Source of the DNA: Oscillospiraceae bacterium
GTDB taxonomy: Bacteria > Bacillota > Clostridia > Oscillospirales > Oscillospiraceae
Direction of reading: 5' to 3'
Assembly (NCBI GenBank): GCA_017435615.1
Contig: JAFSET010000068.1
Location: 1 to 48,097, forward strand
Length of the DNA stretch: 48,097 nt
Shown here: in pieces, positions 8,693-17,688 of the stretch
Numbering within the stretch: position 1 is the first letter of the stretch
Layout of the letters: each line of letters starts with the position of its first letter
Position numbers and translations under genes: made by a program
The notes under the pieces: model-generated
Database searches by the model: none
The model's input: only the letters and a program-made list of their open reading frames with translations
Told to the model about the DNA's origin: nothing

Positions 8693-10243
8693 TTACTGCG
8701 CTTTTCCGGCATCCTGTTTTGCCGGAGCGTACTGCTTGCGATAGCTTCTGTAGTAACGGGAATAGCCCTTATAATAGCGTCGATAGTATCGCTTGCCGTA
8801 CTTCCCGCCGTGTTCACTGGTACAGTTGAAGACAACACCCAGGATCCTGGAGTTGATAAACGCAAACTGGCGGGCAGTTTCTCCCAGTTCTCCACGGTCA
8901 CAGTAGTTCTGACGAACCACCAGCAAAATACCGTCCGTTTCCTTGGCTACCGCCAGTGCGTCACTGACCTCACCCACAGGCGGCAAGTCCAAAATGATAT
9001 AATCGTACTTCTTCCTCAGACCCTTGAGCACACCGGCCATTCTGTTGGAGCTGAGCAGCTCAATGGGGTTAGGCGGATTTTCGCCGGCAGTGATCACATG
9101 GAAGGCCTCTTCATCGGATTTGATACCGCAAAAGCGGATCAGGCCCTCTGTGGTGCTCTGACCGGTCAGGAAATCTGACAGACCGGGCCGGCTTTGAATT
9201 CCCAGCTTTTCCGCCATAGTAGGACGGCGCATATCGCAGTCGATCAGGATGACCTTCTTGTCAAGCTGGGACAGGCTGTAGGCCAGGTTGATGGCGGATA
9301 AGCTTTTTCCTTCGCCGCTGAGGGCACTGGATACGCCGATCACATGGCAGTTATTTTCGTCGGCAAAGGAGAATTGCAGCTTTGTTCTGAGCAGCTTGTA
9401 GGCCTCCGACGCGGCGAAGCTGATATGACCGCCGATCAAGGTGGTCTGTTTTTCCGTATTCTGTGCCGCCGACTGGACCGCATACTTTTTCTTGGAGGAC
9501 TTGGGATTGTAGGTATAATAACTGCCGCCCTTGGTGTGGGCATTCATATCCGGAACAGACGCCAGGATCGGATGCTTGCACACCTGGCTAATGTCCTCTT
9601 CTGTCCGGACCGTGGTATCAAACAGCTCAAGAAGCACGATCAGGCCCGCGGATAATACAAAGCCGATCAAAAAGCCCATCAGGGTATTGACGGTATAGCT
9701 CGGTGAGCTCGGACCGGAGGGAACCACGGCAGTATCCACGATTTTCGCCGAAGTTCCTTCCACAATACTGGATATCCGCTTTGGCAGGATATAGGCGATG
9801 GAAGACGCGATCCGCTCCGCCTCTACAGGATCCTCTGAGGTGACAACCACTCGGAAAACCTCTGTTTCATTCACTGCGCTGGACTCAATCATATCCTTGA
9901 TTTCAGAGTATGTGCGCTTCACGCCGGCATAGTCGATCACATCGCTCAGAGTCTCTCTGGTGTTGAGGATGACGATATATGTGTTGACCAGGCTCTTAGA
10001 CGCAGAGATGTCGCCGGAGTCTATGCTCAGCGCCGTATTAACAGAAATGGCGTTGTTATTCACATAAAACATTGCCGAGGCTTTGTACTGGGGTGTGATA
10101 AAGAAGAAAGTAACCGCAATCATGATCACCGCTCCCAAAACGGACGCGATCACCACCGTCCACGCACGGCTGAGCAAGGCATCCAAAAGGCGTTTGAAAT
10201 CCACCTCAGAGAGTTCATCATTGCTTTTTATTTGTTCATCCAT
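8693..10243 (-). CDS. cpsCD: CpsC-CpsD fusion: chain-length regulator with BY-kinase (copy 2)
   Basis: About 516 residues, with the same layout as the copy at 6985-8553 and strongly similar to it throughout. It has a Wzz domain with two membrane helices, then a kinase domain with SGEGKS, LIDCDMRRPT and YIILDLPPVGEVSDA. The C-terminal tail is tyrosine-rich (RRYYKGYSRYYRSYRKQY). The pair is evidently a tandem duplication that has diverged. The start at 10243 follows AGGGAGG; the reading frame stays open further upstream, but that part overlaps the wzy gene and lacks a ribosome site. The start overlaps the wzy stop codon by 8 bp, so the two are coupled. Confidence 0.92.
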   Translation of the reverse strand: MDEQIKSNDELSEVDFKRLLDALLSRAWTVVIASVLGAVIMIAVTFFFITPQYKASAMFYVNNNAISVNTALSIDSGDISASKSLVNTYIVILNTRETLSDVIDYAGVKRTYSEIKDMIESSAVNETEVFRVVVTSEDPVEAERIASSIAYILPKRISSIVEGTSAKIVDTAVVPSGPSSPSYTVNTLMGFLIGFVLSAGLIVLLELFDTTVRTEEDISQVCKHPILASVPDMNAHTKGGSYYTYNPKSSKKKYAVQSAAQNTEKQTTLIGGHISFAASEAYKLLRTKLQFSFADENNCHVIGVSSALSGEGKSLSAINLAYSLSQLDKKVILIDCDMRRPTMAEKLGIQSRPGLSDFLTGQSTTEGLIRFCGIKSDEEAFHVITAGENPPNPIELLSSNRMAGVLKGLRKKYDYIILDLPPVGEVSDALAVAKETDGILLVVRQNYCDRGELGETARQFAFINSRILGVVFNCTSEHGGKYGKRYYRRYYKGYSRYYRSYRKQYAPAKQDAGKAQ

Positions 10244-11570
10244 AACGATCCTCCCTTGGAACCGATTGCGGGATCTGTTCCTGCTCAAGATACCGCATTG
10301 CGTCAAACATATACCACTGCAGCAGGAAAAATTCATCAAAGAACAGTGCATCAATGGCCATCCACGGCATAAATATACCAACCGCAAGAAGCAGTGTATC
10401 TATTTTATTCTTTCTTATTCTTCTGCCTTGATAGGCACCGCCGCGGAAAAAACTGATGCTCCAATACAACAAAAAAGGAATTCCCACGAAGCCAAACTGA
10501 TAGATGATTTGGATCAGTGTATTATGAGAGCCGCGGTCGTTTACCTTTACATTGGTAAGGCCCTTGCCAATGAAGAAGGTTTTCACATTTTTCAGAATGT
10601 CAGCGATATAGGATTGCCAAAGACCGGTTCTGCCTGTTGTAAAGCTGTCCAGGTCATTGGCGTAGGAAAAGCGGGTAGCCACGACCTCGATCAGTTCGCC
10701 GAAAAGGGCTGATGTGGCGACAAATGCCGCAAATATGATCACAACCACCAGCAGCACGACCTTCAGTGCTACTCTGCCCTTCATTCTCAGCAGGGCAATG
10801 CCCCACAGCACGACCATACAGGCCGTTACCAGAACAAAGGATTTTGACGCCGACAAAAAGCCGCAATAGATCAGCAAAACCAGCAGGCTCACCAAAACCG
10901 CGATGTGTCCGCGTTTTTGTTCCTTGAGCACCATCATCAGGCCGCCGCCCAGGGCTGCTGTGATCTGCGCGGTATAAAAGTTCGCGTCTCCGTAGAAACC
11001 GCTTCGGCGTGTAATGGTGGAGTAAGAGTCCACCCGGATATACTTTGCGATATTCGGGAACATATCAAAGCTCAGCGCACACAGCGCGGCGATGATCACG
11101 CCCAGGGAAAAAAACAGTACTACCTGATAAAAATCATAATTTTTGACGGTCCATTCCGCTTTCACCACGGGAAACAGCACGATCAGCATCATAAAAGCAA
11201 TGTAATCAAAGGAAATCATATATCCGTCGATCACCTTGGATACCAGGGTCAAAAACAGCAGCACGATACCTGCCACAATGGGATATTTTTTAAAGCGGAA
11301 GCGTTTTTTGATCACGCTGATGGCGCACACCAAAACCAACGCAAAGGTAAAGAAGGAATAACCGTCCGGGGAGGTTCTCAAAATTGGGGACCAGGGCAAA
11401 AAGAACAGCAGTACCGAGAGTGTGCAATTGTTGGAACAGCTCCATCCGACAAATACCAAAAACGCAGCCAGGCACAGCACGATCAGCAGCGTGCTGCCGA
11501 TGATCTGCGTCAGGCAAAGCAGCAGCACCAGCGCAACGCTAATGGCCAGATATGACTTTTTAATGGGCAT
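10236..11570 (-). CDS. Wzy/O-antigen ligase-like polysaccharide polymerase
   Basis: A 444-residue, very hydrophobic protein with roughly ten to twelve membrane segments and a large loop near residues 310-360 containing TTGRTGLWQSYIADI and GSHNTLIQIIYQFG. These are typical of the Wzy_C/O-antigen ligase superfamily. It is expected to polymerise repeat units on undecaprenyl pyrophosphate on the outer face of the membrane. It lies between the GT4 gene and the kinase genes and overlaps the latter. The ribosome site GGGGGAGGACA directly precedes the ATG. Polymerase versus ligase cannot be separated by sequence alone; the cluster context favours polymerase. Confidence 0.85.
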   Translation of the reverse strand: MPIKKSYLAISVALVLLLCLTQIIGSTLLIVLCLAAFLVFVGWSCSNNCTLSVLLFFLPWSPILRTSPDGYSFFTFALVLVCAISVIKKRFRFKKYPIVAGIVLLFLTLVSKVIDGYMISFDYIAFMMLIVLFPVVKAEWTVKNYDFYQVVLFFSLGVIIAALCALSFDMFPNIAKYIRVDSYSTITRRSGFYGDANFYTAQITAALGGGLMMVLKEQKRGHIAVLVSLLVLLIYCGFLSASKSFVLVTACMVVLWGIALLRMKGRVALKVVLLVVVIIFAAFVATSALFGELIEVVATRFSYANDLDSFTTGRTGLWQSYIADILKNVKTFFIGKGLTNVKVNDRGSHNTLIQIIYQFGFVGIPFLLYWSISFFRGGAYQGRRIRKNKIDTLLLAVGIFMPWMAIDALFFDEFFLLQWYMFDAMRYLEQEQIPQSVPREDRYG

Positions 11571-11601
11571 TGTCCTCCCCCCCTTCCCTGTTTTTTGGAT
11601 C

Positions 11602-12768
11602 CTAAGTATCTATCAGTTTTGCAAACTGCAGTATGGCATTTTGATTATTCAGCGTACTGTCGGCTAAGCACATCTTTTTTTCTTTTAAAGCTTCCGGCGC
11701 ATTCAGCAGCTCCTCCAGTGTTTCTTTTATAGCAGCCTCCGTATTGCCGCACACCCAGCCAAAGCCGGTCCGCGCGATCATTTCTCTGGCCGAGGAGGTT
11801 TCTGTAGACAACACCGGTGTGCCAAGATACGCGGCTTCGGCGATCACCAGCGGTGCCGCCTCACTGTAGGACGGGATCAGCAGCAGGTCCGCCGCCTTCA
11901 TATATCCGTAAGGATTATCCAGCATGCCGCACAGCGTAACGGTATTTTGCAGCTTTTCCTCTTTTATGATCTGCTGCAGCAGAGGTTTTTGAATTCCGTC
12001 TCCCACAACATAGTAGTGAAGCTTGTCTTTCACGGGCCCCAACCGGGCAATGCTGCGCAATGCCCGTTCCACGCCCTTTTCCTTGCCCAGCCGGGCAACG
12101 GTGAGCACATTGATCGTTTCTTTGGAAAGGGTCACAGCAGAAGCCGCTGCTTTTTTCTGAATGTCATCAAACCGATGGCAGTTACAGACCACCTGAACCT
12201 TTTCCGCCAATTGGGGATGGACCTTTATAAAGCTGTCCGCGCAGCCTTGGGAGCAGGCGGCAATACAATCAAACCTTCCGTACTGTTCCGCATTTTGCCG
12301 GGTATCCGCACCGCAGCCCGAAAAATCACAGTGCAGGAACGTGACCTTCTTTTTTGCCGAAACACAGTTCAGTACAAAATCATTGCATCCGCCGTAAAAC
12401 ACCTTGTCTGCACTGTTGTGCAGATAGGATATGGCCACATCGTAGCCCTTCAGCTTTTTTTGTCCCAGTGTCATCAGGGCAATGGCGTACCGTCTGCCAA
12501 ACAGCCTGGTAATGCCTGCGAAAAAGCTGCGCTTCAGGCGGTCGCCTGCGCTGAGGGTATCGTACTTGGTCATACCCAAACAGCGGTACGCCGAAGAGGT
12601 TGTGATCACCCGGACCTTCGGTGGCAGCTCCTGCATATAAGCACCGGCATCGTGAAACAGCAGCAGCGTAATATCATACTGCTCACAAACGGACCACAGC
12701 AGGCTCACCAGTGCTTTCTGTACACCGCCGATGTGCATATTGTTATTAACGATCAGGATTTTCTTCAT
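11602..12768 (-). CDS. GT4-family glycosyltransferase
   Basis: About 388 residues in a GT-B fold. The N-terminal domain opens with MKKILIVNNNMHIGGVQKAL, the glycine-rich motif of GT4 enzymes. The C-terminal donor domain has VARLGKEKGVERAL and the E-x7-E pair in EAAPLVIAE. It probably adds a sugar to the lipid-linked repeat unit in the cytoplasm; donor and acceptor cannot be assigned. The start chosen is the ATG at 12768 with CAGGAG upstream. An alternative start at 12810 would overlap the stop of the cytidylyltransferase gene (ATGA) and add 14 residues, but it has no ribosome site. Confidence 0.9.
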   Translation of the reverse strand: MKKILIVNNNMHIGGVQKALVSLLWSVCEQYDITLLLFHDAGAYMQELPPKVRVITTSSAYRCLGMTKYDTLSAGDRLKRSFFAGITRLFGRRYAIALMTLGQKKLKGYDVAISYLHNSADKVFYGGCNDFVLNCVSAKKKVTFLHCDFSGCGADTRQNAEQYGRFDCIAACSQGCADSFIKVHPQLAEKVQVVCNCHRFDDIQKKAAASAVTLSKETINVLTVARLGKEKGVERALRSIARLGPVKDKLHYYVVGDGIQKPLLQQIIKEEKLQNTVTLCGMLDNPYGYMKAADLLLIPSYSEAAPLVIAEAAYLGTPVLSTETSSAREMIARTGFGWVCGNTEAAIKETLEELLNAPEALKEKKMCLADSTLNNQNAILQFAKLIDT

Positions 12769-12806
12769 GCCGGTCTCCTGTTTTGGTAAGTTGTGCATAC
12801 TTTCGC

Positions 12807-13235
12807 TCATTTTTGGACAATGGCATGCAGCGTTTGGGTCAAAAGCGTTGAAGAAGTCCCCTGGGTGTGGGGAAGAAATACCAGATCGCAGCCAACCGCC
12901 TGCAGTTTTTTTTCAACATCATTGTACAGGTTTGTGCCCTTCCAGTCATCTCCGTGGAAGATCACATCAAAGTGCAGTTCCTCCCAGGCAACCGTTTTAT
13001 CCATCGTTGTTTGCGGAACGACCCGGTCTACATACCGAATAGCTTCCACAATGGCAACACGCTCCGCAAACGGAATGATGGGGGTCTTCTTTTTATACTC
13101 CGCAGTCAGCTCATCGGTGCTGACACCGACGATCAGGTACTCGCACTCCTGCTTTGCACGGCGCAAAATATTCAAATGGCCTATGTGGAACATATCAAAT
13201 ACGCCAGTGGTATATCCTACCTTATATTTCTTCAT
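12807..13235 (-). CDS. TagD-like glycerol-3-phosphate cytidylyltransferase
   Basis: About 142 residues, the usual size for this family. Motifs: GVFDMFHIGHLNIL with the HxGH nucleotide-binding signature, GDDWKG, and a C-terminal TQGTSSTLL in the place of the canonical RTxGISTT. These enzymes activate glycerol phosphate (or a related alcohol phosphate) as a CDP derivative. In this cluster the product could feed the LicD proteins, which transfer phospho-substituents from CDP donors. The altered C-terminal motif leaves the exact substrate open. The start is the ATG at 13235, 9 bases after GGAGG; the upstream ATG at 13244 directly abuts that site. Confidence 0.85.
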   Translation of the reverse strand: MKKYKVGYTTGVFDMFHIGHLNILRRAKQECEYLIVGVSTDELTAEYKKKTPIIPFAERVAIVEAIRYVDRVVPQTTMDKTVAWEELHFDVIFHGDDWKGTNLYNDVEKKLQAVGCDLVFLPHTQGTSSTLLTQTLHAIVQK

Positions 13236-13295
13236 TTTTAACATCCTCCAAAGCCTGTTGCTTTTTACGCCGACAGCACTGCCGGTGTGGTTTGA

Positions 13296-14750
13296 TCAGT
13301 CGTGCTTATTTTTTATCGTATGGATCACATTCAGCAAGGTCCTTCTTTTCCAAACACAGCCAACGATTAGAACAATCAGCAGACTGTACCGAATAACCGG
13401 CCTTGTATAAAACAGCATAATCAGGGCTGCACCTGCCAAAAGCGCGGCACCGAGTACAATGATAATTTTTATATCGTAAATTTTAGTGCCTTCCATGTGA
13501 GCTTTGACCACCTTACGCATAAAGCAATAATGGGCCAATGCGTAGAGTATATAACAAAAAAGGGTCGTATAGCCCGCGGCCACAAAGCCGAATTTGGGAA
13601 TAAATACAGCGTTGAGTAAAATATTCAACGCCGCACCGGCTACCGTGGCAACGGTAACATAATGGGTCTTTTCAAAGTAATATTCAAAGGTTGCGAACAG
13701 ATTATACAAAAAAGTAAAATATACGCTGGCCGTCACCGGTGGCACCACCCAAATTGCTGCCATATAGTTTGGCGGAGCCAAGAGACCCATAATTTCCGGA
13801 GCCACCAAAATGACCGCCAGATTCATCAGCGCAATGATACCTAAAATGCTGTAGGACACCTTGCCGATCTTGTGTGCCTGATCATTCTTGATGGATTTGT
13901 AGATCCAGGGATTCATAGTAGCGGAGATGGAGTTATTTAAGATCAGCAGCACCATAGCAAGGGTGTAGGCCACTGTATAATATGCCGTTTCCGTGGGACC
14001 GCAAAAGCGGTTGATCATCAAACGGTCTGACTGACTGAGCACCATCTGTGACAGATAATGGGGAATTAAAGGAATATTGAATTTCAGCGCATACAGCCAG
14101 TATTTTTTGCTGAAAAACTGCTTTCCTTTTTTGGTGATCACAATATACAGCACCGAGAACAGCGCCAAATTGACCAGCACTGTGGTCAGCACCCGGGCTT
14201 CCACCTGATGCTGCTCGTCCACCTGAAGCACGCACAGCACACCAAGCAGAGGCCGTAAGATCACATACGCCAGTGTTAAAACAACTAACTTTTTGTATCG
14301 GTAGTGGACCCGTTCCCGGTTGGACCAAAACTGGTACGCCTCATGAGCCCACACCTCCACCAGCATTGCCGTCATCAGCAGGGTGCTCAGTCCCAGCCAC
14401 TGATTGATGGCTTCGTGGAACAAAAAATAGATCACGGACCATATCAAAATGCTGGTTGTGGATAATCCCAGCATAGATGAAGAAAACCGGTCCTGATCCT
14501 CTTCATTTTTCACCAATCCCCGGGTATAGACACCTGCGGCCAAATTCAGGGAAACGATGATTTGCACAATACTCAGCCAGGAATTGTACACGCTGAACCT
14601 GCCGTATTCCGCATCCGTCATAATGCGGGTAAAGACGGGTGTCGTCAGCATGGATATTCCCTTTTGCAAAAAACCGCAGATCAGAAACCACAAAGAAGCC
14701 TTTACGGGTTCCGGTAATTTTATATAGTTCATTCCGAGTTTGCGAAACAT
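13296..14750 (-). CDS. Wzx-type lipid-linked oligosaccharide flippase
   Basis: A 484-residue MATE-superfamily polysaccharide exporter with about fourteen membrane helices. The N-terminal region (KGISMLTTPVFTRIMTDAEYG) is characteristic of Wzx/RfbX flippases. It moves the undecaprenyl-linked repeat unit from the inner to the outer face of the membrane, where the Wzy-like protein would polymerise it. The ribosome site AGGAGAAAAG precedes the ATG. Its neighbours are a LicD gene upstream and the cytidylyltransferase gene downstream, all on the minus strand with short gaps. Confidence 0.92.
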   Translation of the reverse strand: MFRKLGMNYIKLPEPVKASLWFLICGFLQKGISMLTTPVFTRIMTDAEYGRFSVYNSWLSIVQIIVSLNLAAGVYTRGLVKNEEDQDRFSSSMLGLSTTSILIWSVIYFLFHEAINQWLGLSTLLMTAMLVEVWAHEAYQFWSNRERVHYRYKKLVVLTLAYVILRPLLGVLCVLQVDEQHQVEARVLTTVLVNLALFSVLYIVITKKGKQFFSKKYWLYALKFNIPLIPHYLSQMVLSQSDRLMINRFCGPTETAYYTVAYTLAMVLLILNNSISATMNPWIYKSIKNDQAHKIGKVSYSILGIIALMNLAVILVAPEIMGLLAPPNYMAAIWVVPPVTASVYFTFLYNLFATFEYYFEKTHYVTVATVAGAALNILLNAVFIPKFGFVAAGYTTLFCYILYALAHYCFMRKVVKAHMEGTKIYDIKIIIVLGAALLAGAALIMLFYTRPVIRYSLLIVLIVGCVWKRRTLLNVIHTIKNKHD

Positions 14751-14774
14751 CTTTTCTCCTTGCGTAACCGGAGG

Positions 14775-15599
14775 CTACGATAATTGTTCTATGGATGTAA
14801 AAGCCTTCAAATTCGCCTGACGCTTTTCAATGGGCGGAAGCTGCATATAATCACCATACAGCCGGGTCAGATACTCCGTATATTTTTCCGGAGCGTAGTA
14901 TTGTCTTCCCTCAAAGTCCAGCAGTGTTGGCGTTCCGTAAATCTCCACAGGCATACATTGCTTTGCGTAAGCATACTGACTTGCCATCGAGCAGAGGCAA
15001 GCAGTTTTCCCATCACTGTATTTTTTCATCAGCTTCTGTTGATACCTGTTGAGCTTTCTCACCGATATCCAGCTTAGCAAAAAGGAAACAGCGTAATGAA
15101 TATAACGCCGCCATCTTTTAAAAGAATAGCAGTAAGGAATTCTGCGTTCTATCAGCTGCCGAATACGCTTGAGCTTTTTCGCCTGCTTTTCACGCAGTTT
15201 CTCATTATCCGGAGCACTGTCCAGTGGGAAAATATCAATATATACACCTAAATCAAACATTTTCGGATTAGCCTGATCATATTTTAAGTGAACCCGAGTA
15301 TCATTTCTAACAACCAAAGCATGAGGCCGAAAGTAATTGCTGCAGTTCTCGTGATTCAGATAGCTGTATTTCTCCGGCAATTCAGCCAGAGCAACCTCTT
15401 TGAAGCGTTCGTAATCCTGCCTCGGCATTGCAATATCTATATCCAGATCCCAGGGTATGAAGCCTTTATGACGCACAGCACCCAGCAATGTCCCGGCTAT
15501 GATATAATAGGTAATTCCGTGCTTTACGCACATCCGGTGCACTTCGTCCATGATATCCAATTGAAGCACACTCATCATCTTTAATTCTTCCTGGGTCAT
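14775..15599 (-). CDS. LicD-family phosphotransferase (copy 1)
   Basis: About 274 residues. The LicD signature is intact: YYIIAGTLLGAVRHKGFIPW followed by DLDIDIAMPRQDYERF, with the aspartates expected to bind metal. LicD proteins belong to the nucleotidyltransferase fold and transfer phosphocholine or similar phospho-groups from CDP donors to glycans. The start at 15599 gives MTQEELKMMSVLQLDIMDEV, the normal LicD N-terminus; an upstream ATG at 15623 adds eight residues without a better ribosome site. A second LicD lies at 29294-30172. No choline-uptake or choline-activation gene is visible here, so the transferred group is unknown. Confidence 0.88.
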   Translation of the reverse strand: MTQEELKMMSVLQLDIMDEVHRMCVKHGITYYIIAGTLLGAVRHKGFIPWDLDIDIAMPRQDYERFKEVALAELPEKYSYLNHENCSNYFRPHALVVRNDTRVHLKYDQANPKMFDLGVYIDIFPLDSAPDNEKLREKQAKKLKRIRQLIERRIPYCYSFKRWRRYIHYAVSFLLSWISVRKLNRYQQKLMKKYSDGKTACLCSMASQYAYAKQCMPVEIYGTPTLLDFEGRQYYAPEKYTEYLTRLYGDYMQLPPIEKRQANLKAFTSIEQLS

Positions 15600-15666
15600 T
15601 GCACGAAACACCTTTCTACACATCTTTTATATTACGCCGGTGATCCTTCAATACCGAAGTTTATCC

Positions 15667-17478
15667 CTATCTGCGCAAAATTCGCTTAATGATTTTTTTG
15701 AGCTTCACGACCACTGTAACAAACTGCAGATACAGCCTGCTTTTTATTTTGATCGTTGCTTCGTGGCTGTTTAAAATGGAGCTAAGCTCCTGTGCGATAT
15801 GAAAATAGACCTTTTTTTGAAAGTGATTAATCGTATCTGTATAATCTTTTTGCGAATGGATGTGTTTGCTGATCTCGATCAAATACACATTTTCCTTATC
15901 CTTGGCCCACGCTTTGATTTTATCATTCAAAAGCTTGTGGAAAACCTGCCGGTCCTGATATGCGCAATTGATACACCCTTCAAAAGGACGCTCAGAGCCC
16001 AGCAACAATATGAGCTTTGTACCCTTTGCCAACACCTGATAAAGCACATCCAAATTGGATATGGTGATTTCTCCATCAGAATTATCCACAAACCTGTACT
16101 TTTCAGAGAAATCTTTTAAAGCATCTTCTGTAAAATTGATGAAAGAAGTAAAGATTGTCCCCTGAATGTAGGACTCCCAATTTTCAGGATTTGTAAGATC
16201 GTAGTATTTTTCACAAAGCGCAATTTGCAAACCGGTCTTTATATGCTGATATATGCCCAAATTGCCATCTGTCAGCATAGAAAACACAATTGCATCGTTA
16301 TTTTTCCAGCCTAAATGACTCAGCATTTCGTCATCGATCCATTGTGTGTCCGCGATCACTTTGGCCTTATCTGCATCACCGGCAGTCAGGGCGGTTACCA
16401 TCTGTGAAGTGTGGTTATGACCTTCTACACTTATGCCGGTATCATTGACATAGGTGAACTCAGTCGCAATGCAGTCCGTTTCCTCAATAAAGGAAAAAAT
16501 CTGGCTGATATCACAGGGGCCTTTGAATAATATCCGGCGGTTTCCTGTTCGCAGCTTTGTGTTTTGATCCGCAGCTGCTGCCCCGGATTGATTGATCCAT
16601 TGGGGGATATCCTGGGTATTGAGCTTGGTAATCACATCACCAACGGTGTTGAGCGCAGGACAGCCTATTTTTACATACACATACTGCTCAACCAACATTC
16701 CAAGCGTCCGGCAGGAGAAAAGATAATGCACCAATTCTCCGTGTACCATCATATAAAAGCCAACAATTCCGTAGTCACCGAAATTGTCCCGCACCGTGAT
16801 GTATGCCGCCTGTGTTTCCTGCTTACTTAGTTGTTCTATCAGCGCTTCCTTGCTTTGCCTGAATTTTGTATAATTGAGTTGATTGCTGCGCATGATCAGA
16901 TCGTGAATTCGGTCGATCTGCTCTGTGCAATCGTACTGGATATCCACCCGAATGTTGCAGGACATCAAAAAATCCTCATTTGAGGAATACGCTTTCTCCG
17001 AGATGTTCTTTTTCTCCAGTAATTTATATTGGGCAAGCCGGGGCCTGCCGGTATCGATCTTTGTAATGGACAGGATATTGCCCACCGATTGGGATAGCTC
17101 CTCCGGTGTACAAACCTGAAGCTCCGGACAGCAATAGACTGCCTCCTGAAGGTTAGACAAATTATCATCCACAAAAAGCGTATTCTGTGGGCGCAGCTTC
17201 ATTTCCTCGAGGATTCCCTTCACCCGGTTACCTTTGGGCTCCCAATTGATGGATGGGAAAACGAACAGGTCCCACAGTCCCTGGGTGATCAAAAAGCTTT
17301 TTGTGTCATCATAATCATTTTTTGAACAGATCGAATGAACGATCCCCCGATCCAGGGACGAATGAATAAACGCAACCAGCTCTTTGCGAAGACACACGGT
17401 ATCGTTGTCTGAAATCGTCCCCTTCCAAAGGGTCTCGTCCAGATCCCATATTATTAGCTTCACACTGGAAAAGTCCAT
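15667..17478 (-). CDS. FkbH-like HAD phosphatase / GNAT / SGNH-like three-part protein
   Basis: A 603-residue protein. Residues 1 to about 150 form a HAD-IIIC domain (IIWDLDETLWKGTI with DxDxT, and LFVDDN). Residues 150-290 resemble a GNAT acyltransferase-like module, as in FkbH proteins. From about 305 a third domain begins with ILFKGPCDISQI and ends with the D-x2-H arrangement DTINHF, as in SGNH hydrolases or acyltransferases; the usual GDS serine is not evident. HAD-IIIC proteins handle acyl or phosphoglyceryl groups, so it may supply a substituent of the polymer. The start has GAAGGGGGGGCGAAG upstream. The third domain is the least certain part. Confidence 0.75.
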   Translation of the reverse strand: MDFSSVKLIIWDLDETLWKGTISDNDTVCLRKELVAFIHSSLDRGIVHSICSKNDYDDTKSFLITQGLWDLFVFPSINWEPKGNRVKGILEEMKLRPQNTLFVDDNLSNLQEAVYCCPELQVCTPEELSQSVGNILSITKIDTGRPRLAQYKLLEKKNISEKAYSSNEDFLMSCNIRVDIQYDCTEQIDRIHDLIMRSNQLNYTKFRQSKEALIEQLSKQETQAAYITVRDNFGDYGIVGFYMMVHGELVHYLFSCRTLGMLVEQYVYVKIGCPALNTVGDVITKLNTQDIPQWINQSGAAAADQNTKLRTGNRRILFKGPCDISQIFSFIEETDCIATEFTYVNDTGISVEGHNHTSQMVTALTAGDADKAKVIADTQWIDDEMLSHLGWKNNDAIVFSMLTDGNLGIYQHIKTGLQIALCEKYYDLTNPENWESYIQGTIFTSFINFTEDALKDFSEKYRFVDNSDGEITISNLDVLYQVLAKGTKLILLLGSERPFEGCINCAYQDRQVFHKLLNDKIKAWAKDKENVYLIEISKHIHSQKDYTDTINHFQKKVYFHIAQELSSILNSHEATIKIKSRLYLQFVTVVVKLKKIIKRILRR

Positions 17479-17622
17479 TACTTCGCCCCCCCTTCTGCAA
17501 GATCTGTTTGTTTCTTCTTTATGTTGTTTGACAAAAAACGATCGTGTTTCGTCAGAATCTGCACCACTTTTCTAAAAACATACCACCGTATATTTTCACA
17601 AAAGCACCGCATATAGACAGTC

Positions 17623-17653
17623 TTAGGTAAGGGGGCTGTGCCCCCTTACCTAA
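17623..17653. terminator. Strong hairpin between FkbH-like gene and surface protein gene
   Basis: TTAGGTAAGGGGG and CCCCCTTACCTAA form a perfect 13-bp stem with a 5-nt loop, 36 bp beyond the stop of the large surface protein gene. The T run (AATTTTTG) lies on the plus-strand side, so for the minus-strand transcript it is a hairpin without a classical U tail. The rest of the 210-bp gap to 17478 shows no clear promoter. Confidence 0.6.
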
Positions 17654-17688
17654 TTTTTGTCATAAGCGAAACCGCTTTGCGCGGATCG

